This document shows positions 12,519-22,654 of a stretch of DNA of 64,000 bases, in pieces (the stretch's first letter is position 1; every line of letters starts with the position of its first letter). The position numbers and the translations under genes are program-made. The stretch is taken from assembly GCA_963555705.1 (NCBI GenBank), contig OY743171.1, forward strand, positions 22,691,352 through 22,755,351, in the 5' to 3' direction. Origin of the DNA: Ligustrum vulgare. Its lineage: Eukaryota; Streptophyta; Magnoliopsida; Lamiales; Oleaceae. Under the pieces are notes generated by a model. It was not told the DNA's origin. It saw nothing but the letters and a program-made list of their open reading frames with translations, and did not search any database.

Positions 12519-12743
12519 TTTAAAAGATTAAAATGAAGTGTAGTAGTAAATGGACCAAAACTTTCTTGACCACCTTGAATTTCTCTTACTTGTGGATTTT
12601 GTCAAGAGGTTGGAAATAAGTGTATATGTGTAGAGTTGTGTGTAAAAGAGATGGGTTTAAATAGATGTATAAAGTTGGCATATTGTAAACATAATCATTC
12701 AATTCTATTAATTTTAACACATCATTTTCTTAAAGTAAAGCAC

Positions 12744-13160
12744 CATTCATATACTTTTCCATATTTATACAAATAATATGCTCTTCATGATTATATATAA
12801 TGGAGTCTATCAATCATTCATATACTTTTCCATATTTATACAATTATTATGCTCTTCATGATTATATATAATGGAGTATATAAATCATTCATATACTTTT
12901 CCATATTTATACAAATATTATGCTCTTCATGATTACATATAATGGAGTCTTATCAATCATTCATATACTTTTCCATATTTATACAAATATTATGCTCTTC
13001 ATGTTTATATATAATGGAGTATATAATTCATTCATATACTTTTCCATATTTATACAAATATTATGCTCTTCATGATTACATATAATGGAGTCTATCAACC
13101 ATTCATATACTTTTCCATATTTATTAAATTAAGATTCTCATAATTATTATATATAATGGA
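12744..13160. repeat. ~72-bp tandem array in the left LTR
   Basis: attcatatacttttccatat recurs at 12744, 12816, 12887, 12959, 13030 and 13101, with a period of 71-72 bp. The same array is present in the right LTR (about 19905-20310). Confidence 0.93.
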
Positions 13161-13454
13161 ACCTCTCATGCTTGCATATATTTTCTTAATTTCAATAATA
13201 AAAATAATTTTTGTATAAATAAATATTGGGATAACATTGAATTAAGTACTTGGACTTAATATACTTTAAATCAAGAGAATGGAGATATTTTTAGAAATTC
13301 GGAATTTAATTTAAAATCGAACGATCTCGATTATTTCTTGACTTGGCTATACGAATACGTCGCGGCGTTAACTTAATAAAAATGGGTGAAATAGTAGCGA
13401 CACGATTTTCTATTAAAATAATTATTAATCGCGTAAAAATTCTTGGTCGCTACA

Positions 13455-14334
13455 AACTTACCCCTTAAAATAATTTCGTCCTCGAAATTAATCTTACTTG
13501 ATCTTATGATTTCTGAACACTTAATCAGAATCTCTTCTTCTTCTTATGTAGCATCATCGCTACCATATTTAACCCAACCATATTTAACCCACTGGACTTT
13601 GACTAAATGCATCAATTTGTTTTCTTAAGACATGGACTTTTCTATCAATAATAGACATATGTCTACTCATAAATTCTTCTGAATCAAAATGAAAATTCCC
13701 AATCGTATGTGATATTTCATCATATCTTGTAGTATTCATGTAACTTGTCATTTATCATCGTATCATGTGACCTCAAATATTCGTATTAATATCTCTAAAA
13801 TTTCAATAAATCTTTACTAACATATCATACCATAATAATTTGTCATTTCTTCTTATCACCAAATATCCCAAAATAATTAAAACGATTACCTGAATATTCT
13901 CTATGTAATATACCCAAACATGTTATTCACATATCAACATAATCATCAGTTTATCTTTCCAATATTTGTAACCCAAAATTTCTGCAAAATTCAATAAACA
14001 AATATCTCCCAAATAATTAAAATTCTTAACTCAAATATCATAACATTTCCCGTAAGGTATTCCTTTCACTTGCACAAACTTATTAATCCTGATTCAATAC
14101 AGTCCTTATTTCACTTTCACGTATCCCCGTATTATTTCTATACCTTGATTATTATATCAAAATATCAGTACCCAAAATCCAAGAAAATATTCCATATCTC
14201 AAATCCCGTCATCATCAAATCTTCCTTTTATCAAGAAAGTAAACGGCGCATAAACTCTTGTTCCCTCTTTTCCATTATTCTATTCCGCGCTTTCTTGCTG
14301 GAATCAATATCACGCGGATTCCCTCCGATCCTTA
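13455..14334. other. LARD internal non-coding region, 3' side
   Basis: Next to the LTR, the minus-strand polypurine tract (aaggggtaag, about 13458-13467) is followed by a short relic of a chromovirus pol terminus (13480-13500). The rest is AT-rich with no supported ORF. Confidence 0.6.
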
Positions 14335-14934
14335 ATGCTTTTAAATAGTTCATGCTGGGAAGAGGTTAGATCCATCAAAAACATGGATATCATTCTTACA
14401 AACATTCGCAAGTATTATTCCAGTCTTCCAATGAATGATCTGAGGAAAATTTATCGAATAAGACTCGAAAGATTGAGGTTGCTAATGGCTCATGGTGTTT
14501 CAGAAGATGTTCGCTGGTTGATCGAAGCAAAGGTTCGACTATCTGGTGAATTACCTATGACATTTCCAAAGCACATGCCTGGTTTAGGCAAAAGCACCTT
14601 CGCAAAGAAACGAAGAGCAAAAAGGCTGAATGGTTGCTACAAATGTGCTCGTTGGAACTGTGATACTCGTTGCAAAACAGTAGGATATTCTTCTACTAAT
14701 CGGGATGATAAAATCAAATTCATAAAGGGTGGACTGAGTAAAGAGTCTTTGGATGATATTCAACTGACTCTTGAGACGCACCCAAGTGGTTATGTGCAAC
14801 GTGAACTTCTCTCCTTATACGCTCAGTTTAACGAGGACAAAAATCGTTATAGTCTCCAAAATATAATAGCAAAAGATCCTGTTTGCCAGTCTGTTTTACA
14901 AAATGAGGCTTCTGGCAGTTCAGCAATGATATAA
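14335..14934 (+). CDS. Cysteine-rich basic protein resembling viral nucleic-acid-binding proteins (NABP)
   Basis: This 199-codon ORF has in-frame Met codons at 14335 and 14383; the second is an equally plausible start. Residues 82-113 read PGLGKSTFAKKRRAKRLNGC and continue with C104, C109 and C113. A PGLG/S motif, a compact basic KKRRAKR patch and a small Cys cluster in this order are the hallmark of the carlavirus/allexivirus NABP family (Pfam PF05515), whose members bind nucleic acid and can suppress RNA silencing. The Cys spacing here (CX2CX4CX3C) is not identical to the viral finger. The ORF is antisense to the LARD and lies 337 bp upstream of the LOG ORF on the same strand. It lacks frameshifts. 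Family assignment is by eye and function is inferred. Confidence 0.55.
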   Translation: MLLNSSCWEEVRSIKNMDIILTNIRKYYSSLPMNDLRKIYRIRLERLRLLMAHGVSEDVRWLIEAKVRLSGELPMTFPKHMPGLGKSTFAKKRRAKRLNGCYKCARWNCDTRCKTVGYSSTNRDDKIKFIKGGLSKESLDDIQLTLETHPSGYVQRELLSLYAQFNEDKNRYSLQNIIAKDPVCQSVLQNEASGSSAMI

Positions 14935-14990
14935 GGTAAATCTCTTGATACACATTTAAAATATTTTGCTGTTTTCTTTCACGCGTTTTG

Positions 14991-15081
14991 GAAATAAAAT
15001 ATATTTTCCTTTCTCGAGTTTTGATAAAGCTGAAAATAAATATATTTTCCTTTCTCGAGGTTTGATAAAGCTGGAAATAAA
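14991..15081 (+). repeat. ~41-bp direct repeat between the NABP-like and LOG ORFs
   Basis: Two copies of a unit containing atattttcctttctcgag and ttgataaagct start at 14991 and 15032, with a third partial copy at 15074. They lie in the presumed upstream region of the LOG ORF. Confidence 0.85.
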
Positions 15082-15189
15082 TCACCGAAAGGTGATATCT
15101 TTGGTAAAACAGTCAAAAGTTGGCCGATTTTGTCAAAAGTAAATCTTTACTTTTTCAGAATCAATCAAAAACAGTAAATTTTTCCGGCT

Positions 15190-15271
15190 TTAAATAGCCA
15201 AACATATTTCATAGTTCAGGCATCCCAAAATCACATCTTCTTCGTAAGTTTTCCCTTCTTTACTATCAAAG
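15190..15271 (+). promoter_or_regulatory. Putative promoter and leader of the LOG ORF
   Basis: A TATA-like tttaaatagcc (about 15190-15200) lies about 75 bp before the LOG start codon. It is followed by a C/T- and A-rich leader ending actatcaaagATGG, a good plant initiation context. This is sequence inspection only. Confidence 0.35.
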
Positions 15272-15925
15272 ATGGAAGCACCAAAACTTCGACAGATCAA
15301 AACTATTTGTGTATTTTGTGGATCAAAAGTGGGGAAAGGCTTCAGTTATCTAGAAGCGGCCGTAGATCTTGGAAAGAAACTGGGGGAAAAAGGTATCACT
15401 CTTGTGTATGGGGGTGGTAGCAGTGGTCTAATGGGTTGTGTTTCCCAATCTGCTCTTGCAGAGAAATCAAAAGTAATCGGTGTCATACCTGTCCCTTTGG
15501 TAGATGTTGCAGGCAAAACACGAGGGCATGAAGTTCAAACCTTATCCATCCATGAACGCATAACTTGTATGCTATATGGTTCTGATGCCTTTATAGCCCT
15601 GCCCGGAGGTTTTGGTACCTTAGAAGAAATCTTTAACATTACCTCGTGGGCTCAACTAGATCTCCATACTAAGCCTATTGGGCTTCTGAATGTTAACAAT
15701 TTCTTTGATGGTTTGTTAACCTTTCTTGATTATGCTGTGGAACAGGGATTCATCTCTCCATTTTCCAGAAGGCTTCTTATTTCTGCTCCTACTATTGATG
15801 AACTATTGGATAAGCTGCAGTCATATATCTCAATACAAGATCCAGCAGGGGTTAAGATAGATTGGTCGCAAGGAAGGGGAATCAAGCGAAAATGGAGTTC
15901 GGTTAATGTAAACTTAACTTTATGA
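15272..15925 (+). CDS. LOG-family cytokinin riboside 5'-monophosphate phosphoribohydrolase, intronless
   Basis: The 217-codon ORF has normal LOG length. LOG enzymes release active free-base cytokinin from cytokinin riboside monophosphate in the cytosol and nucleus. Visible motifs in order are VFCGS (14-18), the nucleotide-binding loop YGGGSSGLMG (46-55), VIGVIP (68-73), HER (94-96) and the signature PGGFGTLEE (111-119), then TSWAQLDLHTKPIGLLNV and the GFISP segment. The Lys that normally follows the conserved Arg (HERK) is Ile97, and the residues after it diverge. Plant LOG genes usually have several introns; this one has none. It lies antisense inside the LARD, next to the NABP-like ORF. It is open end to end with no sign of decay. 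Identity as a LOG homologue is firm; activity is uncertain because of Ile97. Confidence 0.9.
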   Translation: MEAPKLRQIKTICVFCGSKVGKGFSYLEAAVDLGKKLGEKGITLVYGGGSSGLMGCVSQSALAEKSKVIGVIPVPLVDVAGKTRGHEVQTLSIHERITCMLYGSDAFIALPGGFGTLEEIFNITSWAQLDLHTKPIGLLNVNNFFDGLLTFLDYAVEQGFISPFSRRLLISAPTIDELLDKLQSYISIQDPAGVKIDWSQGRGIKRKWSSVNVNLTL

Positions 15926-15934
15926 ATCTTAGAA

Positions 15935-16165
15935 TAGGTGGGGGTAGAGTACGGAGTATTCTTACTCTCGAGACACCCCTCTAATTTCCTAGGATTTCCT
16001 TAATGTTTAAATCTTGTGTGTACCTCAAAGGTTCCAGGTGGTAGATTACGGAGTATTCTTACTCTCGAAACACACCTCTTTGAAGGTTTCTTTATTTCCT
16101 CAAAAGGTCAGAGGTGGTAGGATACGGCTACTCCGGAAACACATCTCTCAATTTGAGGAATTTCC
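15935..16165 (+). repeat. Three imperfect repeats downstream of LOG
   Basis: A module with gtggtag, then tacggagtattcttactctc and acacctct recurs at about 15938, 16037 and 16111 in the presumed 3' UTR. A possible polyadenylation signal (aataaaatct) follows at about 16245-16255. The 75-codon ORF at 16014 runs through the repeats and is not credible. Confidence 0.75.
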
Positions 16166-16259
16166 CATGTTGCTTTCTTTTGCTTTTGCGTGTTTCATGT
16201 ATTTCTTTTCCAGTGTGACTCTTTGTATGTTCTCCTTATGAGAAAATAATAAAATCTCT

Positions 16260-18110
16260 GCTATCATCTACTAAATCTCGTTTGTGATGTAAATGAACTT
16301 GCATGTCTAACCTTAATTCCTTTAGTGGATGCTTATCATATCATGCTCTTAATTCCAAATGATAAAATTCTGGACAAAGTCTTCCTTGTAATTTGGACTT
16401 ATCCCAAACCATAAGCATACTTCATAACTCACAATAATAAATAACTCCACATTTGATCACAACGATCTAAAAATATTGAAAACGATTCCAACACTTCAAT
16501 ATCATCAAAAAAAATATCCCATAATTCAATTCATAATTCCTCAACATAACAATTTCAAATCATATTTTTCAATATCACAATATCACTTCCTTCCATACCT
16601 TAATTGGCTCAAAAGATTACTCATACTTATATTTATAAGTCATAAATCATATTCCCAAAATTTAATCACAAGGCCAAAGTTCATAATAAATTTCTCTTCA
16701 ATATAGAGGCATAATTCACTTACTCAACATAATATCCATTACTTAATTCCCAATAACCAAATCTTTAAATCTCTAACTTCATAATGCTTCTCATAAAAGT
16801 CTCATTAAAACCACTTATAATCTTAACATCTCATAAAACTTCATAAAATTGGCTCGCTATTTCTCATTAAATCTAAATGATAGATAATCTGAACATATTT
16901 CTAATCATTTCTGTTGACTTCTCATACTTAGTGTCATGTCTAAAATCAATTATGCAAAGTCCATTTAAGGTTCATCATTTCTAAACTCAAGGACAACAAT
17001 TATTTTGAAAATCATTCTTAAGTCATATTATTCCCATTATGCTCAACACCCGTTCTCTTTCTTTCTTTTCTTTCCGAATTTTTTTTTTTTCAGAATTGAA
17101 ACTTGAAGAGTGGTACCAATAATCATCCACAGTTTTTCCTTACTTTTAAGCAAAGGTAGTGATAAAGGGATAAATTATTGAACCGAAAATTGAAACTTGA
17201 AGAGGAAGTACTAATAACCATCCACAGTTTTTCCCTTGTTTTTACACAAAGGTAGTGATAAAGGGATAAATTATTGTACGAATTCATTATTAATTTTGTT
17301 TGTTTAATATATTATTCCATATATTTTGGGCAAAAGTTACAACCCAACTTAATTTCTAATTGAGTCAATCTTACTAAGCTTAATATGCACCAAAATTCAT
17401 ATAAATATCCTCTCTGTCTCATGATTCTACATTGAAAAGAATAAAAAAAATTGAGTCTTCTATCAATTTATATCATACTTGACATGTATATTATGTGTAA
17501 CACATAAAGATTCATAACATATGAAGATTTCATACTTAACATGTCTTAATAAAATCGTAAATGACTTGCAAAGCATATAACATACCTGGTTCGAGGAGTC
17601 AATACGTGGAGAGTGACATAGTAGAGTGATGAGTTAAAATATTTCATATAATCTTATTTTCCTTTAATCAACAATAATTTAATGTGGTTGTATCCAAATC
17701 AACATTTTCTTGAATCATAATTCCTAATTAATCACAGTCTTCAAAACAAATCCAATATCGATATAGTAATTATCTCCCCATCAATAATTAATAACTTAAC
17801 CCAAATAAAATTTATCGTCAAATCTTATTTTTCCTTTAGTCCCCGAACTTCTAGAAATTTATCAAAGACATCAATATAAACATCATATCACTAACTAATT
17901 ATATTCCATAAAATTTTCATGACATTACAAACTCCCTTGCTTAAAATGAATTTTGTCCTTGAAATTCGCACATCAAATTTCATCATGCTTTTCAAAATCA
18001 TAACCATACTTGACATGTGAAAATTCAACTTTTTTTTTTTTTATAATGAATAGTGATTTCGTTCACTGTTCATCATGAATAGCACGTCGTTTTACTGTTC
18101 ACGTGAATAG

Positions 18111-18149
<39 letters not shown>

Positions 18150-18192
18150 ATAAAATTTCAAAAATCTACAGAATCGTTTTTAAAACTCTTTT
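16260..18192. other. LARD internal non-coding region, 5' side
   Basis: The region is AT-rich with no supported gene. It includes a duplicated ~93-bp segment (about 17094-17186 and 17187-17279, each with attgaaacttgaagag and ggtagtgataaagggataaa) and T homopolymers near 18030 and 18115-18145. Confidence 0.6.
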
Positions 18193-18203
18193 CTCTGATA
18201 CCA
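18193..18203 (-). other. Primer binding site of the LARD (initiator-Met tRNA type)
   Basis: The plus strand reads ctctgatacca two bases before the right LTR; its complement TGGTATCAGAG matches the 3' end of plant initiator methionine tRNA. This fixes the element's orientation as minus, with the right LTR as 5' LTR. Confidence 0.9.
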
Positions 18204-18205
18204 AC

Positions 18206-20614
18206 TGTGACGACCCGAATTCTCGACCATTCGAGTGCCACTAAAAGTGACTCATATCATATTATCGAGACTTAAATAGTAATGTAAAATTATTCAAAAG
18301 AATAATTAGAATCCCATAATTTTATTGGTGAATAAAATTAGAACATAATTTTCTTACATAAAGTTCAACATAATTATCTCATCAATCTTAACCACTTTTG
18401 CCACTTCCATGTTGACCGCCTCGAACCTTCAATTATCTGAAAATGGTAAATATCGTGGAGTGAGATTTATAAAATCCCAGTAAGTATACCAAGCATAAAT
18501 TTTCTTTTGAAAGCATATGGATCATTTTCATCATAACATAGGATATGATCGAAATACTCATAAACATAGGGAGACACAAGAATTTTACCGAACTTAAATG
18601 GCAAGAATTCTTATGTGTAGCGCTACTAAACTCCGGTCCCCTTAGCATAATCATAAACATATCATATGGAACCCATAACAATCTTGTGAGATTGATTTCA
18701 TAGCAATGATCCAAACATTTTCATAAAAACATAAGATATACTTACTTGTCATAAAAACATACTTACTTTTCATAAAAACATAAGGTGTATTTACCTTTCA
18801 TAAAAACATACTTACTTTTCATAAAAACATAAGATATACTTACTTGTCATAAAAACATACTTACTTTTCATAAAAACATAAGATATACTTACTTGTCATA
18901 AAAACATACTTACTTTTCATAAAAACATAAGGTGTATTTACCTTTCATAAAAACATACTTACTTTTCATAAAAACATAAGATATATTTACTTGTCATAAA
19001 AACATACTTACTTTTCATAAAAACATAAGGTGTATTTACCTTTCATAAAAACATACTTACTTTTCATAAAAACATAAGATAAACTTACTTGTCATAAAAA
19101 CATACTTACTTTTCATAAAAACATAAGGTGTATTTACATTTCATAAAAACATACTTACTTTTCATAAAAACATAAGATATACTTACTTGTCATAAAAACA
19201 TACTTACTTTTCATAAAAACATAAGGTGTATTTACCTTTCATAAAAACATACTTACTTTTCATAAAAACATAAGATATACTTACTTGTCATAAAAACATA
19301 CTTACTTTTCATAAAAACATAAGGTGTATTTACATTTCATAAAAACATACTTACTTTTCATAAAAACATAAGATATACTTACTTGTCATAAAAACATACT
19401 TACTTTTCATAAAAACATAAGGTGTATTTACCTTTCATAAAAACATACTTACTTTTCATAAAAACATAAGATATACTTACTTGTCATAAAAACATACTTA
19501 CTTTTCATAAAAACATAAGGTGTATTTACCTTTCATAAAAACATACTTACTTTTCATAAAAACATAAGATATACTTACTTGTCATAAAAACATACTTACT
19601 TTTCATAAAAACATAAGGTGTATTTACCTTTCATAAAAACATACTTACTTTTCATAAAAACATAAGATATACTTACCTTTTAAAAGATTAAAATGAAGTG
19701 TAGTAGTAAATGGACCAAAACTTTCTTGACCACCTTGAATTTCTCTTACTTGTGGATTTTGTCAAGAGGTTGGAAATAAGTGTATATGTGTAGAGTTGTG
19801 TGTAAAAGAGATGGGTTTAAATAGATGTATAAAGTTGGCATATTGTAAACATAATCATTCAATTCTATTAATTTTAACACATCATTTTCTTAAAGTAAAG
19901 CACCATTCATATACTTTTCCATATTTATACAAATAATATGCTCTTCATGATTATATATAATGGAGTCTATCAATCATTCATATACTTTTCCATATTTATA
20001 CAATTATTATGCTCTTCATGATTATATATAATGGAGTATATAAATCATTCATATACTTTTCCATATTTATACAAATATTATGCTCTTCATGATTACATAT
20101 AATGGAGTCTTATCAATCATTCATATACTTTTCCATATTTATACAAATATTATGCTCTTCATGTTTATATATAATGGAGTATATAATTCATTCATATACT
20201 TTTCCATATTTATACAAAAATTATGCTCTTCATGATTACATATAATGGAGTCTATCAACCATTCATATACTTTTCCATATTTATTAAATTAAGATTCTCA
20301 TAATTATTATATATAATGGAACCTCTCATGCTTGCATATATTTTCTTAATTTCAATAATAAAAATAATTTTTGTATAAATAAATATTGGGATAACATTGA
20401 ATTAAGTACTTGGACTTAATATACTTTAAATCAAGAGAATGGAGATATTTTTAGAAATTCGAAATTTAATTTAAAATCGAACGATCTCGATTATTTCTTG
20501 ACTTGGCTATACGAATACGTCGCGGCGTTAACTTAATAAAAATGGGTGAAATAGTAGCGACACGATTTTCTATTAAAATAATTATTAATCGCGTAAAAAT
20601 TCTTGGTCGCTACA
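18206..20614 (-). repeat. 5' LTR of the LARD
   Basis: The 2409-bp LTR is 147 bp longer than its partner because its 98-bp array (agata motifs at 18734, 18832, 18881, 18979, 19077, 19175, 19273, 19371, 19469, 19567, 19665) holds exactly 1.5 extra units, including one 49-bp step (18832 to 18881). Outside the array only a few substitutions separate the LTRs, for example near 18546, 20216 and 20461. Confidence 0.92.
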
Positions 20615-21268
20615 CTTGGGCCCGGACTGATGAGCACCGCATATTCCAGAATGAGCTTCTTCAAGAACGTGTGATTTTTCCTCATTACTTAGGCATCGAA
20701 GGAAAACTCCATCAAATGAACGTCGATAGAGTGTGTTCTTGTAGAATATGAAGCGAGAAGCACGCCTTCGGACTTCAGTCCTACGACGGGGATTGTCCGG
20801 TAACCTTTGATGTTGAAGATAATCAATTATTGGTTGCCTCCAATCAGCTTTTTCTTCATCGAAAACTTCAACACTGTTGTTTTCTTGCAGATTCTCTGGC
20901 AATAGTGGTGGAATAACCCATTTTTGAACAACTGACACTTGGTGGATAGACTCTTCATCCGATCTGGCTAAAACAGCAGCTAAATTGGCTAATGCATCAG
21001 CTTCTTTGTTTTCATTTCTTGGAAAAAATTTGATTTGTATTGATTCAAACTGCTTCAAAAGTGTTGATGCGTACTCATGATATGGCTTTAGATCCAACTT
21101 TCTGACTTCATATTCGGATAGAAGCTGGTTGATTATCAACATAGAATCTCCAAAGACTTCTAATTGATTAATTCCCATGTCTAATGCAGTCTCCGAACCA
21201 ATAATGAGAGCTTGATATTCTTCCATGTTATTGGAACACTTTTCTGTCAAAGCAAATGCATATGGCAT
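20615..21268 (-). pseudogene. Second RNase H (aRNH) and integrase N terminus (element A)
   Basis: The ORF contains NNMEEYQALIIGSETALDMG, FGDSMLIINQLLSEYEV and NKEADALANLAAVLAR, the core of the extra archaeal-type RNase H that marks the Tat lineage. It then runs into the integrase zinc-finger start (HSGICGAHQSGP) before it is cut by the LARD. The remainder of integrase is at 10168-11192. Sequence past 20614 to the left belongs to the LARD LTR. Confidence 0.85.
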
Positions 21269-22015
21269 AACTTGATCATGGGGAGTGACAAATACGACTC
21301 CTGCTCCAGCACCGTATTTTCGAGCTGCCCCGTCAAAGAATAGCCTCCATGAAGGTACAACTTCAGTGTAAAAGACTTCTTCATCCGGAAGGTCTTCAAA
21401 GAGCTCCCATTCTGCCGGAACTGGATGATCAGCGAGAAAATCTGCTAATGCTTGTCCTTTAACAGCCTTTTGAGGAATAAAATTGATGTCAAACTCCGAT
21501 AATAGAAGTGCTCATTTTCCTATCCTTCCAGAAAGAATAGGCCTTGACATTATGTACTTTAATGGATCCACCCTTGAGACTAGATTGATTGTGTGTGCTA
21601 ACATATAGTGCCTCAATTTCTTAGCTGCAAATATCAATGCCAAACACATCTTCTCAATTGGTGAGTACTTCAGTTCAGCACCTACTAATGTCCGACTCAG
21701 GTAATAAAGCGCATTCTCCTTTCCTTCATCGTTGTTTTGGACAAGAAGAGCACCTAGAGAATATTCTTGCGCTGCAACATAGAGAGTCAATGGCTTTCCA
21801 GGAGTTGGAGCTGTAAGCACTGGTGGGTGAGATAGATATTTCTTAATACTTTGAAAAGCATCACGACATGCATCGTTCCATTCAAATGGTACATCTTTCT
21901 TTACCAACCTGTTGAATGGGTGACAACGACCAGCAAGATTAGAAATAAATCTTCGAATATATGCTAACCTTCCTTGAAGACTTTTCAGTTCATGTAAATT
22001 GCTGGGTTCACGCAT
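21269..22015 (-). pseudogene. RT C-terminal end and first RNase H (element A)
   Basis: The ORF at 21512-22015 includes LHELKSLQGRLAYIRRFISN and the gypsy RNase H region (LTLYVAAQEYSLGALLVQNN, YYLSRTLVGAELKYSPIEKM). A stop follows GRIGK at about 21512, at the same place as in element B. The connecting segment 21269-21511 encodes the linker into the second RNase H, with the reading frame resuming on the same strand. Confidence 0.85.
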
Positions 22016-22049
22016 GTTAATTATGGCATCAATTTTTGATTGGTCTATC

Positions 22050-22601
22050 TCAATGCCTCGATGTCGAACTATGAAGCCAAGAAACTTTCCAGAAGTGACC
22101 CCAATTTTTAATGAGTTTGTTGATTTCTACTTCAATTTGGGGAATCAATTCTGGCCGAAATCTTCTCTGAGGCTGCTTGATAGGACGAACTCCATGCTTT
22201 ACTGCAAGATGATGCACAGCAACTTTAGGATCCAGCCCTGGCATTTCTTTGTAAGACCATGCAAACACATCCTTGTATTCTTGTAACATGTTGAAATACT
22301 CAGATTCTTCTTTTGGACTCAGAAGGGCGCTGACATAGATTGGCCTCGGCTCCTCTTCTGTTCCCAAGTTCAACTGTTTCAAATCGTCCACAGTAGCTTG
22401 CCCCCCTTCTTCAAATGTTGGCGGAGCTGGTTCAGGTTCATCTGATGTGTTTGAGTCTTCAACCTCAGATTCTGGGTTATCAACTTCTTCAAAAGCAATG
22501 TGGTTTATTGATACTTTTTCTTCATTTCCGTCATTCTTTTGAAGTTTGGAAGTCTTTCTAGTTTTGCGCCTTCTCCTGGAACGTTGAGTCTTTAAACTCA
22601 T
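22050..22601 (-). pseudogene. Pol linker and RT start with the RT core deleted (element A)
   Basis: The ORF reads through an acidic linker (EPEPAPPTFEEGGQATVDDL), EYKDVFAWSYKEMPGLDP and the RT entry HGVRPIKQPQRRFRP. Then, after EINKLI, it jumps to sequence that in element B lies about 510 bp further on (GVTSRKFLGF region). The RT palm with its YVDD motif is absent, so this copy cannot make active reverse transcriptase. Confidence 0.85.
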
Positions 22602-22654
22602 ATCTGAATTCTTAACTCCAAGTCGAGAGAAGGCAGATTGCCTTTGAGACGATT

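Larger units (their letters stand above)
11193..13454 (-). repeat. 3' LTR of the LARD
   Basis: This is a 2262-bp LTR. In plus orientation it begins tgtgacgacccgaattctcg and ends tcttggtcgctaca. It contains two tandem arrays (98-bp and ~72-bp units). The 93-codon ORF at 11420 is LTR sequence repeated in the other LTR and is not a gene. Confidence 0.92.
11193..20614 (-). mobile_element. Tekay/Del-like LARD with antisense cargo ORFs
   Basis: Two long LTRs (11193-13454 and 18206-20614) are flanked by a 5-bp TSD cttgg at 11188-11192 and 20615-20619. A minus-strand primer binding site (18193-18203) matches the initiator-Met tRNA 3' end, and a polypurine tract lies at about 13458-13467. The internal 4.75 kb has no gag, protease, RT or integrase. 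Only the inner flank of the 3' LTR resembles the usual 3' end of chromovirus pol (reverse complement of gtcctcgaaat). Instead it carries two plus-strand ORFs, a NABP-like protein and a LOG enzyme, antisense to the element. The LTRs differ by only a few substitutions plus a 147-bp array length change, so the insertion is young and must have been mobilised in trans. Confidence 0.9.

Noticed and set aside
18190..18205. tRNA gene near 18190
   Set aside because: Only an 11-base match to a tRNA 3' end next to an LTR: it is a primer binding site.
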